A DNA stretch of 64,000 nucleotides from Melioribacteraceae bacterium 4301-Me (GCA_041538185.1 JBGORM010000009.1:1-64000); one strand, 5' to 3'. Shown: positions 48,743 to 58,337, counted from the stretch's first letter. Made by a program: numbers and translations. Notes: generated from the letters alone by a model not told the origin.

Positions 48743-50203
48743 TTGAGGTTTACAATCGCAAAGAATAATCAAAATGAAGTAATAGAAAAAATAGTTTCAC
48801 TTGCAAAACGAAGAGGATTTGTTTTTCAATCAAGTGAAATTTACGGCGGCTTAAATGGCTGCTGGGATTATGGTCCACTCGGTGTTGAGTTACTGAACAA
48901 CATAAAGACCGAGTGGTGGAAATTTATGACATATAGAGAAGATATTGAAGGTATAGATGCATCAATACTTATGCATCAGAAAGTTTGGATTGCATCTGGA
49001 CACGTAGAAAACTTTACTGACCCTATGATTGACTGCAGAAATTGTAAAGCACGTTTTCGGCTTGATACGCTTTCGGAATTAATAAGTGATAAAAACAAGG
49101 AAAAAGCTTTAAGTGAGCTGAATCCCAAATTATTAGAGAGCAATGGTAGTCTTGTAGATAAATTTACTGCTGCTCTGGAAGACCCCCCCACTGCACCTAA
49201 ATTACTTGAACTAATTAATTGTCCACAATGCGGTGCTAAAGGTTCGTTTACTAACCCGCGTAAGTTTAATCTTATGTTTAAAACGTTTGTTGGTCCAGTA
49301 GAAAATGAAGAGAATGTTGTTTATTTAAGACCAGAGACGGCGCAGGGTATCTATGTTAATTTTTTGAATGTACTTAATTCGAGTAGACAAAAACTGCCAT
49401 TTGGAATTGCACAAATAGGAAAAGCATTTAGAAATGAAATTAACACCAAGAATTTTCTTTTTCGTACTCGTGAGTTTGAGCAGATGGAAATGCAATATTT
49501 TGTAAAACCTGGCACGGATAAAAAGTATTATGACGAATGGAAAGAAAGAAGAATAAATTGGTTTAAATCCTTGGGAATGACCCCCTCTAAATTGCGTTTT
49601 CACGACCACCCGCCAGAAAAATTAGCTCATTATGCTAAAGAAGCAACTGATATTGAATACCAATTTCCTTTCGGCTGGGGCGAAATTGAAGGAATTCATA
49701 ATAGAACAGATTATGATTTATCGCGTCATCAACAATATTCTGGTAAATCACAATTATACTTCGACGATGAAACAAAGGAAAAATATATTCCATATATAAT
49801 TGAAACATCTGCCGGCGCAAGTAGGTCATTTATGGCGTTTTTTATTGATGCCTATTACGAAGAAGAAGTCCGTGGCGAAATAAGAAGTGTTTTAAGATTT
49901 CATCCTAAACTTGCACCAATTAAAACTGCTGTTTTCCCATTAGTTAATAAAGACGGTATGCCTGAAGTTGCAAAAAAAATTGAATCGGAATTGAGACCTT
50001 ATTTAAAGGTATTTTATGACGATAAGGGCGCAGTGGGAAGACGCTACAGAAGAATGGATGAAGCTGGAACACCTTATTGCATAACAGTTGATGGACAAAC
50101 ATTGCAAGATAATACTGTTACAGTTCGTGATAGAGACTCAATGGAACAAATTAGAATAGCTGTTGATAATTTGCTGCCATATCTGTTGGGTAAATTGAAA
50201 TAA
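48743..50203 (+). CDS. glyS: Glycyl-tRNA synthetase, alpha2 class II type
   Basis: A 486-residue enzyme that charges tRNA-Gly. The frame begins at a TTG (48743); no better start is seen before the conserved IVSLAKRRGFVFQSSEIYGG. Motif 1 is around GCWDYGPLGVELLNNIK, motif 2 is FRTREFEQMEMQYF, and motif 3 is ETSAGASRSFMAFF. Cysteine pairs CRNC and CPQC form the zinc-binding insertion. The C-terminal anticodon domain follows (PIKTAVFPLVNKDGM, CITVDGQTLQDNTVTVRDRDS). This is the homodimeric form found in eukaryotes, archaea and Bacteroidota rather than the alpha2-beta2 GlyQ/GlyS form. Confidence 0.96.
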   Translation: MRFTIAKNNQNEVIEKIVSLAKRRGFVFQSSEIYGGLNGCWDYGPLGVELLNNIKTEWWKFMTYREDIEGIDASILMHQKVWIASGHVENFTDPMIDCRNCKARFRLDTLSELISDKNKEKALSELNPKLLESNGSLVDKFTAALEDPPTAPKLLELINCPQCGAKGSFTNPRKFNLMFKTFVGPVENEENVVYLRPETAQGIYVNFLNVLNSSRQKLPFGIAQIGKAFRNEINTKNFLFRTREFEQMEMQYFVKPGTDKKYYDEWKERRINWFKSLGMTPSKLRFHDHPPEKLAHYAKEATDIEYQFPFGWGEIEGIHNRTDYDLSRHQQYSGKSQLYFDDETKEKYIPYIIETSAGASRSFMAFFIDAYYEEEVRGEIRSVLRFHPKLAPIKTAVFPLVNKDGMPEVAKKIESELRPYLKVFYDDKGAVGRRYRRMDEAGTPYCITVDGQTLQDNTVTVRDRDSMEQIRIAVDNLLPYLLGKLK

Positions 50204-50218
50204 TTGCTGTCCCTACTT

Positions 50219-50263
50219 AAAAAATTTTGATAGTAATAAAAAACAATACTTTTCAAAATTTTT
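50219..50263 (+). terminator. Possible terminator of glyS
   Basis: AAAAATTTTGA and TCAAAATTTTT form an 11-bp A/T stem around a 22-base loop, starting 16 bases after the stop codon. The stem is weak thermodynamically and the T-run is its own arm. Confidence 0.35.
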
Positions 50264-50517
50264 ATCAGCCGCAAATTCATTTCTAACAAATTCCCTGTGC
50301 TACCACAGCCTTCCAAAATACTTTTTAGAAACGAAGAGAAGAGAATTCATCACTTAATGGAAAGTAAATATTGTATTTATTTTTATTGCTTTTGAAGTAA
50401 GGGTATGAGTGTTTTTATTCTTTGAAAGAAAAATCTCATTTATATTACAAAAACTCGCACAATAAATTTTTATAATAAAAAATTATGTAGACAGATAAAG
50501 CTGCTGTATTGTTTCTT

Positions 50518-50541
50518 CATGGGAATCCACCTCTTCGTGGA
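50518..50541. repeat. Short palindromic repeat, intergenic copy
   Basis: CATGGGAATCCACCTCTTCGTGG differs by one base in the core from the in-gene copy at 52682 and from the copy at 57086. Confidence 0.6.
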
Positions 50542-50626
50542 TAGAATTTATTCATTCCTTGCGTAAGAAAATGCAATTAAGTAAGTTTCTTGAAATATTT
50601 TATTAATTGCAAATTTCGGAGGTTAA

Positions 50627-51817
50627 ATGAAAGAATTAATTTTAGAGAAAATTGAACAAGCTGTTGAAATTTTGAACGAAAAAAATATTGATATGTGGAT
50701 GACGTTTGTGCGAGAGACTGGAAATATGAAAGACCCTATGATGGATATGATAGTTGGAACTCATGCTACCTGGCAATCAGCTTTCATTATTACAAAAAAC
50801 GGAGATACCCACGCTATAATTGGTTCTTTGGAATTCGAAAATATGAAATCTGTGGGAACTTATAAAAATATTCACCCCTATCTTAAATCTATTAAAGAAA
50901 AACTAATTGATGTAATCAGCAAGATTAATCCTAATAAAATTGCTGTTAACTTCTCCAGAAATTCAATCTTAGCCGATGGACTCACCCATGGGATGTATCT
51001 TGAATTAATTGATCATCTGAAAGACTCGCCTTTTGCAGAAAGGCTTGTTTCATCTGAAGAAATAATTGCAGCATTAAGGGGCAGAAAATCTCCTAAAGAA
51101 CTTTCTCTTATGAAAGAAGCTATTAAAGAAACTCTAAAAATTTTCAATGAGGTAACGAGCTTTATTAAACCTGGAGTAACCGAAAAAGAAATTGCAGATT
51201 TTGTTTTAAGTATTGTTGACAAAAATGGTTATGGTCTTGCGTGGGATAAAGAACAATGCCCTGCAGTGTTTACAGGACCAAATACTGCCGGTGCACACGC
51301 AAGCCCTACCAACAGAAAGGTGGAACAAGGACATGTAATTAACATGGATTTTGGTCTTAATATAAATGGCTATTGCTCAGATTTACAGAGAACATGGTAT
51401 GTATTGAGACCAGGCGAAGACAAAGCCCCTTTTGAAGTTCAAAAAGGTTTTGATGTAATAAAAGAGTCAATCCAATTGGCTGCAAAGGAATTAAGACCAG
51501 GAAGGCTGGGCTGGGAAATCGATTTTATTGCTCGTGACAATATACTGAAGCACGGCTACGAAGAATATCCACATGGACTTGGTCATCAGATTGGCAGATT
51601 TGCACACGACGGCGGTGCATTGCTTGGTCCGCGCTGGGAACGCTACGGCAACCTTCCATTTTTACCAATTGAAGAAAAACAAGTTTATACTCTTGAACCG
51701 CGTCTAACTATTGAAGGATACGGCATTGCAACCATAGAAGAAGAAGTTGTAGTAACAAAAAATGGAAGCGAATTCCTTTCGGAACCTCAAAAGGATATTT
51801 ATTTGATCTATGCTTAG
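50627..51817 (+). CDS. M24-family metallopeptidase (Xaa-Pro aminopeptidase-like)
   Basis: A 396-residue cytoplasmic peptidase with an excellent GGAGG site. An N-terminal creatinase-like domain (~1-150) is followed by the pita-bread catalytic domain. Metal ligands are visible in NMDFGLNINGYCSDLQRT (two Asp), HGLGHQIGRFAHDGG (His), YTLEPRL (Glu) and IATIEEEVVVT (Glu). It would remove N-terminal residues, typically before proline, from peptides. It lies in a neighbourhood with several other peptidases but has no clear operon partner. Confidence 0.92.
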   Translation: MKELILEKIEQAVEILNEKNIDMWMTFVRETGNMKDPMMDMIVGTHATWQSAFIITKNGDTHAIIGSLEFENMKSVGTYKNIHPYLKSIKEKLIDVISKINPNKIAVNFSRNSILADGLTHGMYLELIDHLKDSPFAERLVSSEEIIAALRGRKSPKELSLMKEAIKETLKIFNEVTSFIKPGVTEKEIADFVLSIVDKNGYGLAWDKEQCPAVFTGPNTAGAHASPTNRKVEQGHVINMDFGLNINGYCSDLQRTWYVLRPGEDKAPFEVQKGFDVIKESIQLAAKELRPGRLGWEIDFIARDNILKHGYEEYPHGLGHQIGRFAHDGGALLGPRWERYGNLPFLPIEEKQVYTLEPRLTIEGYGIATIEEEVVVTKNGSEFLSEPQKDIYLIYA

Positions 51818-51961
51818 ACTTAAGTAAGGGTTGTTTATTATTTTTATAGCTGATTATTGAACTGCATGGTGAACAACCATTGCTTTTAAAAAAATAACAC
51901 TTAATATCCTCTTGCTTATATTTAATATTGCAGAGTACATATAATCTTGAAAGGGAACTAA

Positions 51962-53137
51962 ATGGGTACAAAAACATTAGTATCACCTGAGCAACACTGG
52001 CTTTTGTGGGCAATTTTAATTGCTGTAGCAACTTTTGGAATTTGGTCCGAAAAAACTAAGTGGGGCTCAAAACTTTCTGGGGCAGTTGTATCAATTATTG
52101 GCTCTTTTATCCTTTCGAACTTATCGATAATCCCTACTGTTTCACCAACTTACGATATTGTCTGGTCTTACCTCGTCCCTTTAGCAATTCCTATGCTGCT
52201 TTTTAAAGCAAATATAAAAAGAATTGTGAAAGAATCCGGTCCGACCTTAATTGCATTTTTCTTAGGTGCAATTGGAACAATAGTCGGGACTATAATTGCT
52301 TTTTCTTTATTAAACTTAGGAGTGCATAACTGGCAGCTTGCTGCAATTTTTTCAGCAACTTATATAGGTGGTTCTATGAACTATGTGGCAGCTTCTCAAG
52401 CAGTCCAATTAAACTCACCTGAGATTCTAACAGCTGGAGTTGCTGCCGATAATTTGGTAATGGCTTTGTATTTCTTGATTCTGTTCGCTATTCCTTCTTT
52501 TAAATTTTTTCAAAAAAAGTATAAAACTAAACACTTAGAAAACGCTGAAGGTCCTACCGAAGATTTTAACTTAGTAGAACCAGGAAATAATTCAACTGAT
52601 TTAATAAATATAGCGAAGACTTTTTCAATTGCATCCGGGATTTGCGCTTTAGGTTTTTTAGCACAAGATGGTCTACAGTTAATGGGAATCCACCACTTCG
52701 TGGAAGGAAGTGCTATTTTAATTATCACCGCTATTACGGTTTTAATTGCAACTCTGTTTCATAAATCTGTCAGCAAAATAAAGGGTGCTGACCAAATTGG
52801 AACTTTCTTAATGCAAATTTTCTTTGCTGCTATTGGGGCAAGTGCAAATATCGGCGTAGTTCTTTCTTATGGACCCATACTTTTCGTTTTTGCAGGGCTG
52901 ATATTGTTAATTCATCTGATCTTTATCCTTATCTCCGGCAAGTTATTGAATCTTGATTTAGCAGAAATTCTTATTGCTTCTAACGCTAATATGGGGGGAC
53001 CAACAACGGCAGCAGCTATGGCTGTGGGAAGAAAATGGAACGCTTTAGTTTTACCAGCCATTCTCTGCGGAACCCTCGGATACGCAATCGCTACTTTCAT
53101 TGGTGTGGGACTTGGTTTTTGGCTCAAAACACTTTAA
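51962..53137 (+). CDS. DUF819-family integral membrane protein
   Basis: A 391-residue protein with ten to twelve hydrophobic segments. The pattern TKWGSKLSGAVVSIIGSFILSN, SATYIGGSMNYVAAS, AGVAADNLVMALYF and ILIASNANMGGPTTAAAMA is characteristic of DUF819, a family distantly like sodium-coupled carriers but of unknown substrate. Around residues 241-248 the protein reads MGIHHFVE, encoded exactly by a copy of the dispersed palindromic repeat. AAGGGA lies ahead of the start. Confidence 0.88.
   Translation: MGTKTLVSPEQHWLLWAILIAVATFGIWSEKTKWGSKLSGAVVSIIGSFILSNLSIIPTVSPTYDIVWSYLVPLAIPMLLFKANIKRIVKESGPTLIAFFLGAIGTIVGTIIAFSLLNLGVHNWQLAAIFSATYIGGSMNYVAASQAVQLNSPEILTAGVAADNLVMALYFLILFAIPSFKFFQKKYKTKHLENAEGPTEDFNLVEPGNNSTDLINIAKTFSIASGICALGFLAQDGLQLMGIHHFVEGSAILIITAITVLIATLFHKSVSKIKGADQIGTFLMQIFFAAIGASANIGVVLSYGPILFVFAGLILLIHLIFILISGKLLNLDLAEILIASNANMGGPTTAAAMAVGRKWNALVLPAILCGTLGYAIATFIGVGLGFWLKTL
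52680..52706 (+). repeat. Short palindromic repeat, in-frame copy inside the DUF819 gene
   Basis: GGGAATCCACCACTTCGTGG (52684-52703) is identical to the reverse complement of part of the intergenic copy at 57086-57105. It is read in frame as residues 241-248 M-G-I-H-H-F-V-E. Confidence 0.75.
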
Positions 53138-53205
53138 TTGAATGTAGAAATCAGAATTTGGGAAAAAATATTTTCTCTAACGAAGGTGTATTATTATTTA
53201 AGATT

Positions 53206-55206
53206 ATGTTAAATTCACCACGAAAAATTAACAATAACTTTGATATAATGATTATTCTTTTGTTGCTTTTTATATTACCAGCTACAATTATTTCTCAATC
53301 TAATTTAGATTCTTTATCAAAAGCAATCTCAAAACTGCCCGATACAACTCAAATTAGATTGTTAACAGATTTCTGCTGGCAAAATAGAAGTAAAAATCCT
53401 TATGAAGCACTTAAAAGCGCTGAAAAAGCAATAAAAATTTCTGATAAAATTGACAATAAAAAATTGAAAGCAAAAGCACTAAACTTAATGGGTGTGGTCT
53501 ATCGTAACTTGGGTAATTATGATAAGTCACTAAGTATGTACAATTCAGCACTAAAAAATGCTGAAGAAGCAAAAGACTCTGTACAAATAGCCTATTCTTA
53601 TAATAACTTAGGCGGAATTTATAGGTTAGAAGGCAATAATGTGCTGGCTTTGGAATACATACTTAAAGCGTTGAAAATTTTTGAAAGACTAAATCTCAAA
53701 TCCGGTATTTCCTTTTGTACAATAAATATTGGACTTATTTACACTAATCAAGAAAATTATCTCAAAGCGTTAGAATATTTAAACTATACTCTTAGAATAC
53801 GTAATGAAATTAACGATAGAGCTGGTAGAGCATTAACTCTAAATCTAATTGCAGAAGTCTACTACAAAATGCACGAAATAACAGTTGCTTTAAAATATTA
53901 CTTAGAAGCAGAAAAAGAATATAGAGCGCTCGATGATAAAAAAGGATTAGCTGCAGTTTGGGGTGGTATTGGTAGGATTTATTTCGACCAAAACAATTTA
54001 CAAAAAGCTTTGGAATATAGAAAACGTGCTCTTGATCTTTCCTACAAAATTAGTTACTCCGAAGGTGAGGTTACAAATCACAATAACTTAGCTTTAATTT
54101 ATGCTAAATTGGATAAGATTAAAGAAGCTGAGGATAATCTTAAAAAAGCTCAGGCTATCGCATCAAATTTAAAAACCGCTTACCTTGAATTAGAATGTTA
54201 CAAATTTTGGTCAGACTATTACGAGCTAAGAGGAAATTATAAAAAAGCATTATTCTATAACAAAAAATATATTACATTAAAAGACTCCATAGCTAGCAAA
54301 GAAAATTTAGCCCTAATAAGCTCAATGGAAGCGGCATATAAAGCAGAAAAAATAGAAAAGGAAAATGCTATTCTTCATATAGATAATGAGCTTAATAAAA
54401 AGCAGAGAAATTATTTATTAGTTATCGCTTTCCTTATTATAGTTATTGCTGGGTTTATTTACAGCAGATACAGAGCTAAAAGGATAGCAAGTGATAAGTA
54501 TAAAGAGTTGAATGCTGTTAAAGATAAATTCTTTAAAATAATTGCACATGACCTTAAAGCACCTTTTAACACTATCTTAGGCAGTGTTGACATATTAAAG
54601 AATAACTACCACGAACTAACAGATGAAGAAAGATTTAGTTTATTAAATAATATTGCCTCAACTGCAGATAAAAGCTATCAACTGCTTGATAACCTGCTTG
54701 TTTGGTCACAATCTCAAACTGGCAAGATAAAATTCAATCCTTCTAAAATTAACTTATCACATTTATTTAAAGAGACAGCCTCACTTTTTGAACACGCTGC
54801 CAAAAATAAAAATTTAGAGTTAGTAATTGACTGCCCAGAAAATTTGGAAGTTTATGCTGATGAGCAAATGTTACATACAGTTATGAGAAATCTTATTTCA
54901 AATGGAATAAAATTTACAGAAAAAGGACAAATTACAATTAAGGCATATAAAGAAGATGGCAGTTTAAAGGTTATAGTTAACGATACTGGAATAGGGATGG
55001 ATGAGGCATTTTACAAAAATCTCTTTAAAGTTGATCATTATGTTTCAACTTATGGAACACATGGTGAAAAAGGAACAGGCTTAGGATTAATCTTATGCAA
55101 AGAATTTATTGAAAAACACAACGGGAAAATCTGGGTGGAAAGTAAACTGGGTGAAGGCAGCAAATTTATTTTTACAATTCCTTTAATTACAAATAGCAAA
55201 AAATAA
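53206..55206 (+). CDS. TPR-containing sensor histidine kinase
   Basis: A 666-residue kinase. The ATG at 53206 gives a signal or membrane segment (MIILLLLFILPATIISQ); a longer in-frame extension from 53035 overlaps the DUF819 gene and is unlikely to be real. Six or so periplasmic TPR repeats (~50-370, for example NLMGVVYRNLGNYDKSLSMYN) are followed by a helix at ~408-425 (YLLVIAFLIIVIAGFIY). The HisKA box is FKIIAHDLKAPFNTILGSV, and the HATPase has NLISNGIKF, DTGIGM and GTGLGLILCKEF. No receiver domain is attached and no regulator gene is next to it. The catalytic part is strongly similar to the partial kinase at 63458. Confidence 0.92.
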   Translation: MLNSPRKINNNFDIMIILLLLFILPATIISQSNLDSLSKAISKLPDTTQIRLLTDFCWQNRSKNPYEALKSAEKAIKISDKIDNKKLKAKALNLMGVVYRNLGNYDKSLSMYNSALKNAEEAKDSVQIAYSYNNLGGIYRLEGNNVLALEYILKALKIFERLNLKSGISFCTINIGLIYTNQENYLKALEYLNYTLRIRNEINDRAGRALTLNLIAEVYYKMHEITVALKYYLEAEKEYRALDDKKGLAAVWGGIGRIYFDQNNLQKALEYRKRALDLSYKISYSEGEVTNHNNLALIYAKLDKIKEAEDNLKKAQAIASNLKTAYLELECYKFWSDYYELRGNYKKALFYNKKYITLKDSIASKENLALISSMEAAYKAEKIEKENAILHIDNELNKKQRNYLLVIAFLIIVIAGFIYSRYRAKRIASDKYKELNAVKDKFFKIIAHDLKAPFNTILGSVDILKNNYHELTDEERFSLLNNIASTADKSYQLLDNLLVWSQSQTGKIKFNPSKINLSHLFKETASLFEHAAKNKNLELVIDCPENLEVYADEQMLHTVMRNLISNGIKFTEKGQITIKAYKEDGSLKVIVNDTGIGMDEAFYKNLFKVDHYVSTYGTHGEKGTGLGLILCKEFIEKHNGKIWVESKLGEGSKFIFTIPLITNSKK

Positions 55207-55370
55207 TATTTTAGAGACGTTTGAAAATTACTTTTATTAGTCATGAGTTTATAAAAAATAATTCTTTACGTTGCACTCATTTTTTTAAAAAAATTACTTT
55301 TTACAATTATTTAATTAAGCATAGATTTTCATAATTTTCTGATCAACTTTAATTTACTAAATGAGGCTCC

Positions 55371-56030
55371 ATGAAATTTTTAAAATTCAAAAACAGCAAC
55401 GAACAAGTTCCTATTGGCAAATTAGTCTGTGTTGGACGAAATTATGCAGCTCATGCAAAAGAATTAGGGAATGAAGTTCCAGAATTTCCTGTCATATTTC
55501 TAAAGGCTGCATCAAATGTAATTTATTCTGGTCAATCAGTTATTCATCCAAAATATTCCAATAATTTACATCATGAAGTCGAACTTGTTCTTTACATAGG
55601 AGAAACAATTAAAAATGCTAATGATGATGAGGCTGAGAATGCAATTTATGGTTATGCAGTTGGTCTGGATATGACTTTACGCGACCTTCAATTTGAATTT
55701 ATGAAAAAAGGTGACCCATGGACACTTTCAAAAAGCTTCGATACATCTGCAGTTCTTTCTGATTTTATTTTGAAAAAAGATTATAAACTTAAAGGCAACG
55801 AAAATATTTCACTTTCTGTGAATGGCACTATACGGCAGAATTCATCATTAAAAAATATGTTATTCCCGCCTTCTAAGATTGTGAAATATGTTTCAGAAAA
55901 AATGACTTTGGAAAAAGGAGACTTAATTTTTACCGGGACTCCAGAAGGAGTAGGAAGAGTAGTTGTTGGTGATAAAATCTTTGCGCAGATTGAAAACATA
56001 GGAAGCTTAGAAACAACTATAGCTGAATAA
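55371..56030 (+). CDS. Fumarylacetoacetate-hydrolase-family protein
   Basis: A 219-residue enzyme of the small FAH type. GRNYAAHAKELGNEVPEFPVIFLKAASNV, HHEVELVLYIG, GYAVGLDMTLRDLQ and LIFTGTPEGVGRVVVGD are family signatures. The metal-binding Glu residues of HHEVEL and a Glu/Asp in GLDMTLRD are present. Short FAH proteins include acylpyruvases and oxaloacetate decarboxylases (YcgM/FAHD1-like), which clear reactive 2-keto acids; a precise substrate cannot be chosen. It is followed closely by the FmdB-like remnant. Confidence 0.9.
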   Translation: MKFLKFKNSNEQVPIGKLVCVGRNYAAHAKELGNEVPEFPVIFLKAASNVIYSGQSVIHPKYSNNLHHEVELVLYIGETIKNANDDEAENAIYGYAVGLDMTLRDLQFEFMKKGDPWTLSKSFDTSAVLSDFILKKDYKLKGNENISLSVNGTIRQNSSLKNMLFPPSKIVKYVSEKMTLEKGDLIFTGTPEGVGRVVVGDKIFAQIENIGSLETTIAE

Positions 56031-56044
56031 ATATTGAGGAATTT

Positions 56045-56215
56045 ATGCCAATATTCGAATATAAGTGTAACAACGGTGGGGAAAAATTTAAGATACTTCA
56101 TATCTCAGGAAATATTAAAGCTTTACAAAATGCAATTACAATATTTTTCAGCAAGGAACAAAATTACTTCTTCCCACAATATCACTTAAGAAAGCAGAAG
56201 CATCATCAAACATAA
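56045..56215 (+). pseudogene. Remnant of an FmdB-type zinc-ribbon gene
   Basis: A short frame with a good GAGGA site 7 bases before ATG encodes 56 residues beginning MPIFEYKCNNGGEKFKIL. The first 18 residues match the FmdB/zinc-ribbon start MPIYEYKCxxCGxxFE, but the second cysteine of the first CxxC has become Gly and no second CxxC follows. After residue ~20 the frame departs from the family and runs into the 3' end of the convergent DUF72 gene. I read it as a decayed gene; a short functional peptide is less likely. Confidence 0.55.
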
Positions 56216-56930
56216 ATGAATTATTGAACATCACGTAATTTATTTCTTTATCACAAGCATTATAAATTTTATTTAGTTCATAAATATTAAGCTTATGATT
56301 ATAATTAATTCGTTTTCCTTCGTAACTGCCATGAATCCGATAGTAATTAAATTTACCGTGTACAGGTTTATTTAATTGTGGTGATAAAGGGTCAATGCAA
56401 TGAATTAGATTTAACTCTTTACATATTTCTTTAATTTCATTGTTGTTCCAATTACCTCTCACTTCCCAAATAAAAGTAAATTTATTTTTGTTTCCTATCG
56501 AATCAAAAAAAGTCGTTATGTTTTTCATATTTGTTCCATTTGGTTTAAAGCTTGACGGTGTTTGGAATAAAATTTTGTCGCAGCCGAGTTCATTAGCAAA
56601 TTCTTTTGTTCTTTCCCATGCATTAAATACTTCATCTGTTGGTTGAAAATATCCATAATATTTTTTTCTATTATCCGGAATTTTTTCTTTGAGTCTTCTG
56701 TAAGTAAAGCTTGATGGAGGATGAGTTATTAATTGCCAGGCTTTAATAATAAATTTAAAATCTTTGTTAATTGATTTTGCCTCTTGTTTCCATCTAGTTG
56801 CAATGTCTAATCCCGGAAGCTGATAAAAGGTAATATTGATTTCTATGCAGTTGAATGCATTAAAATATTTTTTATGGGATACTGGAAAGCCGCAGCAGCC
56901 AACAATTATTTTTTTGCTTTTCTGTTGCAT
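56148..56930 (-). CDS. DUF72-family protein
   Basis: A 260-residue cytoplasmic protein with a TIM-barrel-like DUF72 fold. Typical parts are VGCCGFPVSHKKYF, CIEINITFYQLP, FIIKAWQLITHPPS, ILFQTPSSF, FIWEVRGNW, YYRIHGSYEG and NYVMFNNSFMFDDASAF. Family function is not settled. It is single and convergent with the FmdB remnant, whose frame overlaps its last ~68 bases. Confidence 0.9.
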   Translation of the reverse strand: MQQKSKKIIVGCCGFPVSHKKYFNAFNCIEINITFYQLPGLDIATRWKQEAKSINKDFKFIIKAWQLITHPPSSFTYRRLKEKIPDNRKKYYGYFQPTDEVFNAWERTKEFANELGCDKILFQTPSSFKPNGTNMKNITTFFDSIGNKNKFTFIWEVRGNWNNNEIKEICKELNLIHCIDPLSPQLNKPVHGKFNYYRIHGSYEGKRINYNHKLNIYELNKIYNACDKEINYVMFNNSFMFDDASAFLSDIVGRSNFVPC

Positions 56931-57074
56931 AAGATGAACAACGTGTAGCCTAAAATTTTATTTTCAGCCAAATTTCCCATTAGTATATTGGCGGACATAC
57001 CCGCCTGTCGTGCATGTTGTACTCCATAAAAATTGTAGTTTTGGGTTACAAAAATGCTTTGTCTTTATTTATCA

Positions 57075-57116
57075 TGAGTATTCACCCACGAAGTGGTGGA
57101 TTCCCACACTTCGTGG
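57075..57116. repeat. Two head-to-head palindromic repeats
   Basis: Read on the minus strand the segment contains GGGAATCCACCACTTCGTGG, identical to the copy in the DUF819 gene. The flanking TTCACCCACGAAGTGG and CCCACACTTCGTGG make nested inverted repeats. Confidence 0.7.
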
Positions 57117-57357
57117 TAAAAACTGCAAACTTTTTGCTAATTGATTTATGCAATTAATATAAGGAAAATTATTTTAACCATCATTGCTAACCCCGATGTA
57201 TTTTGTCAGTATTAAACGATCTCTCACCAACTCTTTTCACTGTTATTGTAAAAAAAATCATCATCTTCTTTTTTGTTGAAAGTTGTTTCACTCACTTCGC
57301 TCGTTCTCAATAACGGTAAAAACAAGATTGAATCAAAACTTTGACTTTGTCTTCATT

Positions 57358-57685
57358 AGTTATACCATATCTGTCCAATATATTTTTTATTTCGTCTCTA
57401 AATGGACTTAATCTATTTCTTTGTTCTTTATCCTATAAATATTTTGTCCTGAGGGGACAATAAAGCTTTGATTATGCATAAACCAATGTAATCCCTTTAG
57501 GGATTATATAGTTATAGAATAAATAAATATCAAACTGAAGTTAAAAGTCCCGTAGGGACGAGATAGGGGTTTGATTTACAAGACAAGTAGAATAGTCCAA
57601 AATCATGAAGTTTTCTAAATTTATTTGGTAATTCATCCCTTCGGGATTTGATTTCAAAATTATTTTGGACAGCACTGAGTTATAC
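57358..57685. mobile_element. MITE-like element, copy 2, with exact 8-bp target duplication
   Basis: The element runs from 57366 (CATATCTGTCC) to 57677 (GGACAGCACTG), 312 bp, and is nearly identical to copies 1 and 3. AGTTATAC flanks both sides exactly (57358-57365 and 57678-57685). The first internal hairpin is partly decayed (GTCTCTAAATGGAC) while the fourth is intact (GTCCCGTAGGGAC). No ORF. Confidence 0.88.
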
Positions 57686-57855
57686 GGAGAGTTCACGGAG
57701 TAGTACATAATTGGCGAGGAACCATTGAACCCTATAACTGAAATGATTTTATTTGATTCATAAGCTAATAAGATTTCAATAGAGTAGTAATACTTTCGGA
57801 CAGAGGTTAACGGGCTTTTGACTCAATTATACCATAAACAAAATCTTACCACTAA

Positions 57856-57905
57856 GTGTGGGAATCCACCGCCCACGAACTGGTGGATTCCTATTTGTGG
57901 GTGGT
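57856..57905. repeat. Palindromic repeat pair with a 10-bp perfect inverted repeat
   Basis: GGAATCCACC (57861-57870) and GGTGGATTCC (57882-57891) form a perfect hairpin with an 11-base loop. A further GTGGGTGGTGAATTCTCAT follows, another diverged reversed copy. Confidence 0.65.
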
Positions 57906-58337
57906 GAATTCTCATTTTATTTTTTAAATAACCTTAATAACATTTCCTAACAAAAAGAAGATTAACTTTATTACCTTATTCTTAATTTGCTTCTTCAAAT
58001 AATTTTTAGTCCAAATAGTTCACCGGTTTGTGCTATCAGGTTAAAAAATTTAATCGTCTTGCCTTTTTGTGTTAAAGACTTCTTCCCTCCGCTGTTGGCT
58101 GGATCGCATGACAGTAATGAGTTTTAGTAGGACTATTTTAGTTGTTTTGATCAAAAAGTCAAAAACTCACAGAATGATAGTTATTTCTCATTCTATATAT
58201 AAATTTCTTTTTACACTAAAAGCACGACTACAGAATTTTGCAACACGCACGCTTGGTATGTTGAGTTAATCCTCATGAATTTTTTCGGTTAGATTTATTT
58301 AAATTACAGTTAGAATATTATTTTTTAACGTGAGAAG

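Larger units (their letters stand above)
50204..50626. other. 423-base intergenic region after glyS
   Basis: No ORF is supported. It holds an AT-rich hairpin at 50219-50263 and a palindromic repeat copy at 50518-50541. A degenerate repeat-like stretch GAATTCATCACTTAATGGAA occurs near 50344. A strong GGAGG precedes the next gene. Confidence 0.5.
56931..58337. other. 1.4-kb non-coding, repeat-rich region
   Basis: No gene is supported across 1407 bases. It contains palindromic repeat copies at 57075-57116 and 57856-57905, MITE copy 2 at 57358-57685, a stretch TTTCACTCACTTCGCTCG near 57287 that looks like another small repeat, and a 66-codon frame at 58069 without family resemblance. The density of repeats suggests a site where insertions are tolerated. 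Confidence 0.7.

Noticed and set aside
53035..53205. Upstream extension of the TPR kinase overlapping the DUF819 gene
   Set aside because: The extension is a shadow of the DUF819 coding frame; the ATG at 53206 is followed by a proper membrane signal.
58069..58269. 66-codon frame in the repeat-rich gap
   Set aside because: No ribosome site, no recognisable domain, biased low-complexity composition and location among repeats; treated as non-coding.
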